Assembly: GCF_005405285.1 (NCBI RefSeq)
Contig: NZ_BJDT01000002.1
Coordinates: 172,194 to 236,193, forward strand
Length of the DNA stretch: 64,000 nucleotides
Source: Weissella sagaensis
Lineage (GTDB): Bacteria > Bacillota > Bacilli > Lactobacillales > Lactobacillaceae
Direction: 5' to 3'
The notes under the pieces are model-generated. The model worked only from the letters and a program-made list of their open reading frames with translations. It made no database searches and was not told the DNA's origin. This document shows positions 28,222 to 35,889 of the stretch, one piece after another. The number at the start of each line of letters is the position of its first letter. Positions within the stretch are counted from its first letter, which is position 1. The position numbers and the translations under genes are program-made.

Positions 28222-29064
28222 TTATCCCTTCACACCTACTGACAAAGACATTGATTGCAAGAAATACTTTTGTGCGACTAGATATAATATAAACGTTGGA
28301 ATGATAGCAATGATTGCACCTGCCATCAAAGTTGGAATATCAGCAACATACATTCCCTGCAATAATTTCAAACCAGGTGTAATCGGCATCTTATTAATAT
28401 CTGAAAATACAATTGATGGCCACAAGAAATCATTCCATGAACCGGTAAATGTAAACAACGCAACAACAAACAAGACAGGCTTAATTAATGGCAAAATAAT
28501 AATTCTAAAGATTTGCCAATCACTTGCCCCGTCAATTCGAGCAGCTTCATCATAAGCAAGTGGAATATTATCCATAAACTGACGAACTAGGAAAATATTA
28601 AATGCCCCCGTTGCAGCTGGGAAGATCATTGCCCATGGTGTATTTGCCCAACCTAGCAATGTCATAATTTTGTATAGCGGGATGATGTTCATTACGGGTG
28701 GAAACATCATGGTCGCTAACAAAAAGATGAACAAGACATTTCTTCCTTTGAATCGCAAACGCGAAAAGGCAAATGCTGATAATGAGGTGACAATTAATAC
28801 TAAAATTGTTGAACCACCTGAAATGACAATTGAGTTTAAGAACCAGCGGAACACTGGTGTATTTGCTGTATTTTGTAATAAATCTGAATAATTTGTTAAT
28901 ATCCAATTGATTGGTAGAAACTTAAATCCAACTGATTGCATTTCAATATTACTTTTAAATGATGACATCACACCGTATAGCAATGGCATAATCCAAATAA
29001 TACTTAATAGAATCAAAAAGATAAACGATAACCACTGTGATGCACCTTGCTTCTTATTTTTCAT
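28222..29064 (-). CDS. msmG: Carbohydrate ABC permease (MsmG/MalG type)
   Basis: 280-residue inner permease with six membrane segments and the ATPase-coupling EAA loop DEAARIDGASDWQIFRIIILPLIKP (about 170-194). Typical C-terminus QKYFLQSMSLSVGVKG of the CUT1 family. It partners with the permease encoded 20 bases upstream. Confidence 0.93.
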   Translation of the reverse strand: MKNKKQGASQWLSFIFLILLSIIWIMPLLYGVMSSFKSNIEMQSVGFKFLPINWILTNYSDLLQNTANTPVFRWFLNSIVISGGSTILVLIVTSLSAFAFSRLRFKGRNVLFIFLLATMMFPPVMNIIPLYKIMTLLGWANTPWAMIFPAATGAFNIFLVRQFMDNIPLAYDEAARIDGASDWQIFRIIILPLIKPVLFVVALFTFTGSWNDFLWPSIVFSDINKMPITPGLKLLQGMYVADIPTLMAGAIIAIIPTFILYLVAQKYFLQSMSLSVGVKG

Positions 29065-29084
29065 GATTTCTTTACCTTCCTACA

Positions 29085-29993
29085 TCAATCTTTATTTCTC
29101 AACAAGAATAGTTGAACCATGGATACGATCATAATGCAGATACCCAAAATAACTGACATTGCTGAAGAAATTCCAGCTAACGATTGTCCTGATCCAAACG
29201 CATTTTGTTGCACATTCATCATCAAAACGGTCGTAGAGCCGTTTGGTCCACCGTTTGTCAACATTAATGGTTGTCCATAAATATTGAATTGTGCAATCGT
29301 TGTTGTCACAATCGTAAATAGCAACTGACCACGAATACTTGGTAAAGTAATATGAACAAATTTCTTCCAACTTGAAGCACCATCAATATCTGCTGCTTCA
29401 TAGTAGTCTTGTGGAATACCGTTTAAAGCTGCTTGATAAATGATCATATTACCACCAATTGTCCACCAAACTGTTAGCACGACAATTGTAATCCATGCCC
29501 ATGGTTGCGTACCTGTCCAAACCTGATTCCAATTAAACAATGTATTCAAGGGACCATAATTAGGATTAAAAATCAATGACCACACAATAACCACGGCAGA
29601 AATTGAAAATAAACTTGGTAAGTAGAATAATCCTTGGAAGAATTTTGCAAATTTTGGTTTTGTATTTAACATTACGGCTAGTGATAATGGCACTAACACA
29701 CAGAATGGTACTGAAATCAAAACGAACAAAATTGTATGCCATAAACCACTCGTTAATTGATCATGAAAAATAGAGTTTGAAAACAAAATATTTTTAAAAT
29801 TATCCAAACCAACAAAGACTGGTGTTCGAACTAAATCCCATTTTGTAAAAGCAATATAAATCCCAAAAATTAGCGGTATGAAGAAAAAAATCGTAAAAAT
29901 CGCTAAATGCGGCAATAGATAAACAAATGGATGGCTGCGCGTACGCTTATGCTTACTCACTTGCTCATGTGACTTTAAAGAAACTTCTGCCAT
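29085..29993 (-). CDS. msmF: Carbohydrate ABC permease (MsmF/MalF type)
   Basis: 302 residues, six membrane segments, EAA loop YEAADIDGASSWKKFVHITLP in the second half. The CUT1 partner of the following permease: together they form the channel for an oligosaccharide or monosaccharide. Follows the binding-protein gene by 38 bases. Confidence 0.92.
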   Translation of the reverse strand: MAEVSLKSHEQVSKHKRTRSHPFVYLLPHLAIFTIFFFIPLIFGIYIAFTKWDLVRTPVFVGLDNFKNILFSNSIFHDQLTSGLWHTILFVLISVPFCVLVPLSLAVMLNTKPKFAKFFQGLFYLPSLFSISAVVIVWSLIFNPNYGPLNTLFNWNQVWTGTQPWAWITIVVLTVWWTIGGNMIIYQAALNGIPQDYYEAADIDGASSWKKFVHITLPSIRGQLLFTIVTTTIAQFNIYGQPLMLTNGGPNGSTTVLMMNVQQNAFGSGQSLAGISSAMSVILGICIMIVSMVQLFLLRNKD

Positions 29994-30031
29994 TAGTATG
30001 TAACTCCCTCTTAATTTTTATAGACCTTACT

Positions 30032-31294
30032 TTAATTTGTCATTTGTGCATCAACTTCATCCTGCACAGTATTTTGCATTTTCTTCAAATATTGTGAAAC
30101 GCTTGTCTTATTAAAGACAGCATCGTAAGCATATCGATCCAAATAATCAGCTAAGTAACCATTGTAGCGATAATTAAAGATTGTCATTGAATCTTGTTCA
30201 ACCTTATTTGTTAACAAAAACGATTGTTGCATCTTAAGGTATTTTGGATCTTTAGTAATTGCGAGTGACGCTGGATTTTGCCCTGATTCAGCCCACTTTA
30301 TTGAGTGTGTTCGAACCCAGTTAACAAAGGCTAACGTGCCTTCTGTCCTTGCTTGATCACGCTTGGGTTGCTTCAATAGAACGAATTGATGACTTGATGA
30401 CCAATTAACAATTTTCTTTGAATCAGAAGATAATTGTGGTGCATTGGTAACACCATAATCAATATCACTTTCTTTAATCTGATTATTCATCCAAATTCCT
30501 TCAGGAAGAAAGATTTGCTTACCTGTCAAAAATAGTTGCATGGGATCATCCCCATCTTGTGTGGTAATTTTTTTATCATGCATATCCTTATAAAAATTAA
30601 CAACACGACGTGACGTCTTATTATTTAAATCAGGATCTTTCCCATTCTTGGTTAATTCGCCCCCCATTTGACCGTACAATGATAGGAACAATGGTTTCCA
30701 CCATGTTAATCCCATACCTGCGATATCATCTTTTTGTGATTTTTTACCTGCGGCCTTAATTTCATCAAAAGTCACAATGTTATCGTCCAATGCATGTGGT
30801 GCATATTTCTGAACTAATTTTTTATTGTAGTACATGAATGATGTGTGAATATCTAACGGCACACCATAACGTTTTCCTTGATAAGCACCATTTACCCAAG
30901 CTTCTGGTACATAATTATCTTTGTTGATGCCTGAAAATTTTTTTAGATAGGGATTATAACTATCTAGTAACCCATTATTCACGTAGTCTTTAATTCGTTC
31001 TACGTGGACAATTTGTAAATCCGGAATACCTTTCTTAGAATTCACAATAGTTGGGATTTTTGAATACATATCGCTTTCTGTTAGCGATACATTCTTAACC
31101 CGATACTTTGGATTTGTCTTATTATATTGATTAACAAGACTTTGCATACTAGTCCCATCCGGCCCAGTAAACGGATTCCAAAAAATAATTTCTTTGGTGT
31201 CATCTGCATGAACTGCTGTACTTGTCCACCCTGTTAATCCAAGTGATACAGCAATAGATGTCACGATTACACCCCAAAAATGTGACTTTTTCAT
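30032..31294 (-). CDS. Extracellular sugar-binding protein of the ABC importer
   Basis: 420-residue CUT1 solute-binding protein, first gene of the operon. Export signal at 1-30 (basic start, hydrophobic core VIVTSIAVSLGL). The usual lipobox would read L-T-G-C, but here position 23 is Trp (codon TGG) and there is no other Cys nearby. A signal peptidase I-like site AVHA/DD follows at 27-32. So it may be secreted rather than lipid-anchored. Mature part begins KEIIFWNPFTGPDG, typical of this family. A cre site and inverted repeats lie in the promoter region. Confidence 0.9.
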   Translation of the reverse strand: MKKSHFWGVIVTSIAVSLGLTGWTSTAVHADDTKEIIFWNPFTGPDGTSMQSLVNQYNKTNPKYRVKNVSLTESDMYSKIPTIVNSKKGIPDLQIVHVERIKDYVNNGLLDSYNPYLKKFSGINKDNYVPEAWVNGAYQGKRYGVPLDIHTSFMYYNKKLVQKYAPHALDDNIVTFDEIKAAGKKSQKDDIAGMGLTWWKPLFLSLYGQMGGELTKNGKDPDLNNKTSRRVVNFYKDMHDKKITTQDGDDPMQLFLTGKQIFLPEGIWMNNQIKESDIDYGVTNAPQLSSDSKKIVNWSSSHQFVLLKQPKRDQARTEGTLAFVNWVRTHSIKWAESGQNPASLAITKDPKYLKMQQSFLLTNKVEQDSMTIFNYRYNGYLADYLDRYAYDAVFNKTSVSQYLKKMQNTVQDEVDAQMTN

Positions 31295-31325
31295 AAAATT
31301 TCCCTCTTAAACTAAGTACCTAATA

Positions 31326-31406
31326 AAATGTTTAACATTTAGCTTAACTTCCTAACAGTTGTATTATCTGCCCAACTTGTAAGCGCTGTCAACGTTGTTA
31401 TGACAG
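31326..31406 (-). promoter_or_regulatory. Promoter region of the sugar ABC operon: cre and dyads
   Basis: TGTAAGCGCTGTCA at 31378-31391 fits the relaxed cre consensus. CTGTCA (31386-31391) and TGACAG (31401-31406) make an inverted repeat overlapping it, and AAATGTT/AACATTT (31326-31340) is a second dyad. These are plausible CcpA and local-regulator sites; which protein binds is inferred only. Confidence 0.5.
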
Positions 31407-31464
31407 TATGCAGCCATTATTAATAATAACGGGAACATCATTGACACACTTGCTGAAAATTCGT

Positions 31465-31494
31465 ATGATAGTTAACAAAATAGTTAACTATCAT
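31465..31494. promoter_or_regulatory. Perfect 12-bp inverted repeat, likely regulator operator
   Basis: ATGATAGTTAAC (31465-31476) and GTTAACTATCAT (31483-31494) are perfect inverted repeats with a 6-base spacer. They sit right in front of the regulator's Shine-Dalgarno (AGAGGGG) and start codon. That position fits autorepression by the ArsR-type protein. Confidence 0.7.
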
Positions 31495-31510
31495 GAAAAG
31501 AGGGGTTTTT

Positions 31511-32437
31511 ATGGATATTGACACTAGCATTAACTATCTACCTGTTTATCAAGCACTAGATTCTCCGGTTCGCTTAGAGATGATTGACATTATCTCGCAT
31601 GAAAAAGTAACGGCAACACAATTAGCGAAGCGTATGAATATTAGTAAAGCTGCCATTTCTAAAAACTTACATATTTTGAAAAATGCAAATATTATTAAGT
31701 TTCAAAAGGGAACCGATAATCGTCAAAACGTTCCCTGTGTGAACATTGATAAAATTTCCATTAATTTCCCACAACAGATTTTTCCAGATTATTATAAAAA
31801 AAGTTATGATATTCCGATTGGTAATTATTTTGCCATTGAAGATGTGGCCCCTTCCTGTGGGTTGGCCACAAATACAGAAGTCATTACACCAATGGATGAT
31901 ATGAATGTCTTTTTTAGTACACATCGTTTCCAGGCCCAAATATTATGGTTTACACAAGGCAGCATTGAATATATTATTCCTAATGAAATTCCAGAAAATG
32001 GCAAAATTGAATTGTTAGAATTTGATATCGAAATGGCTAGCGAATTTCCAATGTCTAACAACAGTTGGCATTCTAAAATTGGTTTTTGGCTAAATGATAA
32101 ATTTATTGGTTCAACTGAATTACCTGGTAATTATTCTGATGTACAAGGCCGTTACACACCAGATTGGTGGCCAAAAAAATTCAGTCAGTACGGCCTATTA
32201 AATCATATTCGAATTGGGGAATTAGATACGTCCATTGATAGCGTCAGTATCTCTAATGTTAATATTAATGATCTTGAATTAGATAAGACACGCCGGTTAA
32301 CTTTAAAAATGGCCGTTTTACCCATGGATAATGATACATATGGGGGACTAACATTATTTGGTAGTGATTTTGGGAATCATCCACAAAATATCAAGGCAAC
32401 CGTCTTTTACTCACAAAATGATCATAGCGTAAATTAA
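31511..32437 (+). CDS. ArsR-type HTH regulator with a large C-terminal domain
   Basis: 308 residues. The first 75 form an ArsR-like winged helix (ALDSPVRLEMIDIISHEKVTATQLAKRMNISKAAISKNLHILKNA). The rest (about 80-308) is a beta-rich domain I do not recognise, with no metal-binding cysteines in the ArsR positions, so sugar sensing is more likely than metal sensing. AGAGGGG five bases before the ATG at 31511 sets the start. Divergent from the sugar ABC operon and followed 11 bases later by an esterase gene. Confidence 0.8.
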   Translation: MDIDTSINYLPVYQALDSPVRLEMIDIISHEKVTATQLAKRMNISKAAISKNLHILKNANIIKFQKGTDNRQNVPCVNIDKISINFPQQIFPDYYKKSYDIPIGNYFAIEDVAPSCGLATNTEVITPMDDMNVFFSTHRFQAQILWFTQGSIEYIIPNEIPENGKIELLEFDIEMASEFPMSNNSWHSKIGFWLNDKFIGSTELPGNYSDVQGRYTPDWWPKKFSQYGLLNHIRIGELDTSIDSVSISNVNINDLELDKTRRLTLKMAVLPMDNDTYGGLTLFGSDFGNHPQNIKATVFYSQNDHSVN

Positions 32438-32448
32438 AGGGGGATATT

Positions 32449-33180
32449 ATGGCACATATACAAATCACACGTTTTTCAAGCACTCTGCAAACACACATGA
32501 ATATTGGTGTTATACTCCCCGACCAACTACCACAGGCACCTTTAGACACTATCTGGTTATTACATGGCCTTGGTGAAAATGGTACTTGCTGGCCTACTCG
32601 GACAACAATTGAAAATCTTGCACTAAATTATCAAGTGGCGATTATTATGCCTAACGTTGATCGTAGTTTTTATATGGATGAAATAAATGGTCTACCTTAC
32701 TGGACTTATTTTACAAAAGAATTAATGCCTGAAATGCAACATTTGTTGCCGTTAAACAGTCATCGCGAAAATAATTTCATTATTGGTAATTCTATGGGGG
32801 GCTTTGGTGCTTTAAAACTCGGTTTTAGTCATCCGGAATTATTTAGCTATGTTGCGGCCCTATCACCTGTCATTAATTTAACTGATGTTATACCAATTAT
32901 GCCTGATATTAAGCGTGTTTTTGGTGATGAAATCCCAGAAGACTATCTACAAATTCTAGCGCAAACAGCTAAAATAGATGATTTAAAAGCCATTAAATGG
33001 TACCGCACCATTGGTGAAAGCGATTTTTTAAAACCTGCAAATGATCAGTTCACTCATTTTATGACCAAACATCAACTGGATGATCATTATCATGTCTCAC
33101 CCGGTAATCATGATTGGTTTTTTTGGGAAAAAGAAATGCAAAATGTTTTGGCTTGGTTACCATTAAAACAAAATGTTTAA
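32449..33180 (+). CDS. Alpha/beta-hydrolase esterase (EstA/esterase D-like)
   Basis: 243-residue cytoplasmic serine esterase: nucleophile S115 in GNSMGG, Asp192 and His221 (GNHDW) completing the triad, oxyanion region WLLHGLGENG (36-45). Closest to tributyrin/S-formylglutathione-hydrolase-type esterases of lactic acid bacteria. Co-transcribed with the regulator of the sugar locus, so it may deacylate an imported acylated glycoside. Confidence 0.88.
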   Translation: MAHIQITRFSSTLQTHMNIGVILPDQLPQAPLDTIWLLHGLGENGTCWPTRTTIENLALNYQVAIIMPNVDRSFYMDEINGLPYWTYFTKELMPEMQHLLPLNSHRENNFIIGNSMGGFGALKLGFSHPELFSYVAALSPVINLTDVIPIMPDIKRVFGDEIPEDYLQILAQTAKIDDLKAIKWYRTIGESDFLKPANDQFTHFMTKHQLDDHYHVSPGNHDWFFWEKEMQNVLAWLPLKQNV

Positions 33181-33213
33181 AGCAGGCTGCATGACTTGAA
33201 CCGATCATTAAAG

Positions 33214-33250
33214 AGACGTTAGTGAAGTGTATCTGACTAACGTCTTTTTT
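33214..33250 (+). terminator. Esterase operon terminator
   Basis: AGACGTTAG / CTAACGTCT stem followed by a T run on the plus strand, 33 bases after the esterase stop. Confidence 0.85.
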
Positions 33251-33303
33251 AATGCAACAAAAAAACTCGACAAATCCATAAATGAACCTGTCGAGTATTA
33301 GAA

Positions 33304-33387
33304 TGCCGTCGATGGGGGTCGAACCCATACTCCCTTGCGAGAACTGGATTTTGAGTCCAGCGCGTCTGCCAATTCCGCCACAACGGC
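33304..33387 (-). tRNA. tRNA-Leu(CAA)
   Basis: 84 bases, long variable arm as in class II tRNAs, acceptor GCCGTTG / CGACGGC, anticodon loop CTCAAAA giving CAA. Last gene of the tRNA array. Identical to the next copy upstream. Confidence 0.95.
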
Positions 33388-33428
33388 ATATAATAATTAA
33401 ATAAGCAATTTGACCATATCTGGTTAAA

Positions 33429-33512
33429 TGCCGTCGATGGGGGTCGAACCCATACTCCCTTGCGAGAACTGGATTTTGAGTCCAGCGCGTCTGCCAATTC
33501 CGCCACAACGGC
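33429..33512 (-). tRNA. tRNA-Leu(CAA), second copy
   Basis: Same 84-base sequence as the copy at 33304-33387, 41 bases upstream on the transcript. A tandem duplication within the array. Confidence 0.95.
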
Positions 33513-33562
33513 ATATCTAATTATTATATATATTAAAATAAAAAGTTATCACTAACTTTAAG

Positions 33563-33636
33563 GGCGGTAGATGGGGATCGAACCCACGCGTGCCGGTACC
33601 ACAAACCGGTGTGTTAACCACTTCACCACTACCGCC
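33563..33636 (-). tRNA. tRNA-His(GTG)
   Basis: Cloverleaf with acceptor GGCGGTAG / CTACCGCC, including the histidine-specific extra G pairing with the discriminator C. Anticodon loop TTGTGGT gives GTG. Confidence 0.94.
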
Positions 33637-33649
33637 ATCATCAATTAAA

Positions 33650-33720
33650 CAGGGGTAGAGGGAGTCGAACCCCCACCGACGGTTTTGGAGACCGTTGTTC
33701 TACCATTAAACTATACCCCT
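33650..33720 (-). tRNA. tRNA-Trp(CCA)
   Basis: 71 bases, acceptor AGGGGTA / TACCCCT with discriminator G. Anticodon stem ACGGT/ACCGT and loop CTCCAAA give CCA. Confidence 0.94.
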
Positions 33721-33760
33721 ATTTGAAGATGGTTATTTGATAATACATCGTATTATCAAA

Positions 33761-33833
33761 TGGCGCGGGGCGGAATCGAACCGTCGACACTACGAGCTTC
33801 AATCGTATGCTCTACCAACTGAGCTACCGCGCC
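33761..33833 (-). tRNA. tRNA-Phe(GAA)
   Basis: 73 bases, acceptor GGCGCGG / CCGCGCC. Anticodon stem TACGA/TCGTA and loop TTGAAGC give GAA. Confidence 0.94.
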
Positions 33834-33841
33834 ATTATAAA

Positions 33842-33915
33842 CGGTCACAACGGGATTCGAACCCGTGATCTTTCGCGTGACAGGCGAACGTCCTAACCAA
33901 CTAGACCATGCGACC
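33842..33915 (-). tRNA. tRNA-Asp(GTC)
   Basis: 74 bases, acceptor GGTCGCA / TGTGACC with discriminator G. Anticodon stem TTCGC/GCGAA and loop CTGTCAC give GTC. Confidence 0.94.
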
Positions 33916-33917
33916 AA

Positions 33918-33990
33918 TGGACGTTACAGGGATCGAACCTGTGACCCCCTGCTTGTAAGGCAGGTGCTCTCCCAGCTGAGCTAAACGTCC
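33918..33990 (-). tRNA. tRNA-Val(TAC)
   Basis: 73 bases, acceptor GGACGTT / AACGTCC. Anticodon stem CCTGC/GCAGG and loop CTTACAA give TAC. First tRNA after the array promoter. Confidence 0.95.
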
Positions 33991-34023
33991 ATTATTATTG
34001 TTACAAACTCAACAACAGAAATA

Positions 34024-34052
34024 ATTATACCTATATTTCACTTTATTGGCAA
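34024..34052 (-). promoter_or_regulatory. Promoter of the seven-tRNA array
   Basis: Minus-strand -35 TTGCCA (34047-34052), 17-base spacer, -10 TATAAT (34024-34029). It lies about 30 bases upstream of tRNA-Val. Confidence 0.75.
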
Positions 34053-34175
34053 CCCCCTAAACCATGTATCTTTTATATTTAATATATAATTTGAAATATT
34101 TCTTTATTAAAAACCACCAAATGAACAAATTTTTACAAAAAAACGTTTGATTATCTTTTCTGTGTTATTATACAA

Positions 34176-34204
34176 TTGCATGTTTACTAAATTTCCCCTA
34201 TAAT
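34176..34204 (+). promoter_or_regulatory. tRNA-Cys promoter
   Basis: -35 TTGCAT (34176-34181), 17-base spacer, -10 TATAAT (34199-34204). It lies 22 bases before the tRNA. Confidence 0.75.
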
Positions 34205-34226
34205 ATGTAATTGTGGTAGTAATTAC

Positions 34227-34297
34227 GGTAGTGTAGCCAAGTGGTAAGGCAACGGTCTGCAAAACCGTCATCACGGGTTCGATTCCCGCCACTACCT
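34227..34297 (+). tRNA. tRNA-Cys(GCA)
   Basis: 71 bases, acceptor GGTAGTG / CACTACC. Anticodon stem ACGGT/ACCGT and loop CTGCAAA give GCA. It stands alone on the plus strand with its own promoter and terminator, divergent from the tRNA array. Confidence 0.95.
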
Positions 34298-34302
34298 TAA
34301 AC

Positions 34303-34344
34303 AAAAAGGACAAATTGACAGTGTCGCGTCAGCTTGTCCTTTTT
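34303..34344. terminator. Bidirectional terminator after tRNA-Cys
   Basis: AAAAAGGACAA / TTGTCCTTTTT 11-bp stem with a 20-base loop. It serves tRNA-Cys and the converging glycosyltransferase gene. Confidence 0.88.
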
Positions 34345-34354
34345 GTTTTGTCTT

Positions 34355-35884
34355 TTATTTTAAAACGTTCTGCCACATTATCGTCATTTTATCATCAGCA
34401 AATGCTTGGGCTTTTTCATATGCCGCCGTCGACATTTGTGACCATAAATTATCATCTGATAGCAACGTCACAACTTTTTGTGCCATCGTATTGTTAGACC
34501 CATCTGGCACAATATAGCCATTAACACCATCTGCCACCAATACATGTGCACCATACGGCACATCATAAATAATTGCAGGTACACCACCACCCATTGCTTC
34601 AACTAAATTCATACCAAAAGATTCAGCGATAGATGGTTGCAAAATTACTTGTGCTTGCTGGTATGCTTGCTGTAACTTTTCTTCATTGACATAGCCACCA
34701 AACGTCACATGATCAGTAACCTCTAATTTTTGTGCCAATGTTTGCAAATTGTCCATAATATCCTGTGATGCGGCATAGCCGTAGTATACAAGCGTTGCAT
34801 CCGGTATTGTCTTAACGACCTTAGCTAATACACGTAAAGCTTGATCAGGTCGTTTTTCTGGTGATAGACGGCCAACGTAAATTAATTGATGTGATGGTTG
34901 CTTTTGTAAAGTAACCGGCGCTTTATTTAAAGTTACTGGTGACAATGAAATATCAGGCGCCACTTTAATCGATAACGCTGGATAACGACTTGCTAAATCC
35001 TTTTGCTGGCTCACCGTAGATACTAATATTGCTGTAAAAGCACCCCCAAAGCGTTCCAATACATTAGTATAAGCATCATATAATTTACCCCGTACTGGAT
35101 GTTTTACGTTTCCAACATGAATCCCGTGTAAGTAGGCATATTTATGTACAGTCCCTTGCACTGCTGCAACAATATGGTCCAATCCACGACGATCAGAAAT
35201 TAAAGTTACGTCTGGCTGCTGACGAGCAATTTCATTTAAAAAGAATAAAAATAATTGTTCTTGCGAATTAAAGCGATAATCATGTCCTAAATAGTTTTTC
35301 AATTTATACATACTAGGCAATAATTGACCGTTAACATTCATATGCGTAATTTCAATAACAGGATCACCAGCTAAATTCAAAAACTGTTGTACAGCAAGTT
35401 GACCATCTGGATGGAAATAATCGACTGATGATTTAAATCCTCGCCAATCAAAGTTTTCACGTACTGTGATATTATCAGCACGATCATAATAGGTGATATC
35501 ATTCACCAGACCAACCGTTGCTGGCATAACATTAATACGCGCAATAACCCGTCCTTTGTCTTCGACTGTTGAATAATTTGGCCCATGACCAACGATATGA
35601 TATCGATCAAGCGGTAATTGCGGTAATAAACGTAAGTGCTGTTTTTTGCGTGGGACATTGGTTGTTCCTTGAAAATAATCATACATATTCAACACTTCAT
35701 CATTATTTAAACCAATCGCTGCAGCATCACGATTTAAAAAACGGTTATAATCTCGCGTCACATAAGCCGCTTGATCTAAACGATTTTGTTGATATTCACG
35801 ATTGAAAAATTGCACTCGTTTAGCTTGAGCATGCTCGGTTCCAGAGTTATAGGCAAATATGTTTTCACTCACAAAATAATACAT
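34355..35884 (-). CDS. TagE-like GT4 glycosyltransferase (second of pair)
   Basis: 509 residues, GT-B fold. An N-terminal domain unique to TagE/GtfA-type enzymes begins MYYFVSENIFAYNSGTEHA. The C-terminal GT4 nucleotide-sugar domain has YVGRLSPEKRPD and the EX7E motif in AESFGMNLVEAMGGG. Relatives glycosylate poly(glycerol phosphate) wall teichoic acid or Ser-rich surface proteins; target not determined. Start at 35884 (GAGG upstream) lies 5 bases after the preceding stop; the longer frame overlaps that gene. Confidence 0.85.
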   Translation of the reverse strand: MYYFVSENIFAYNSGTEHAQAKRVQFFNREYQQNRLDQAAYVTRDYNRFLNRDAAAIGLNNDEVLNMYDYFQGTTNVPRKKQHLRLLPQLPLDRYHIVGHGPNYSTVEDKGRVIARINVMPATVGLVNDITYYDRADNITVRENFDWRGFKSSVDYFHPDGQLAVQQFLNLAGDPVIEITHMNVNGQLLPSMYKLKNYLGHDYRFNSQEQLFLFFLNEIARQQPDVTLISDRRGLDHIVAAVQGTVHKYAYLHGIHVGNVKHPVRGKLYDAYTNVLERFGGAFTAILVSTVSQQKDLASRYPALSIKVAPDISLSPVTLNKAPVTLQKQPSHQLIYVGRLSPEKRPDQALRVLAKVVKTIPDATLVYYGYAASQDIMDNLQTLAQKLEVTDHVTFGGYVNEEKLQQAYQQAQVILQPSIAESFGMNLVEAMGGGVPAIIYDVPYGAHVLVADGVNGYIVPDGSNNTMAQKVVTLLSDDNLWSQMSTAAYEKAQAFADDKMTIMWQNVLK

Positions 35885-35889
35885 TTTCA

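Noticed and set aside
27779..28555. 258-residue plus-strand frame opposite the GH2 and membrane-protein genes
   Set aside because: Antisense to well-supported genes (ABC permease, small membrane protein), no ribosome site and no family signature.
33059..33514. 151-residue and 85-residue minus-strand frames over the tRNA-Leu pair
   Set aside because: They translate through the two tRNA genes and the esterase 3' end; the repeated protein text is just the duplicated tRNA.
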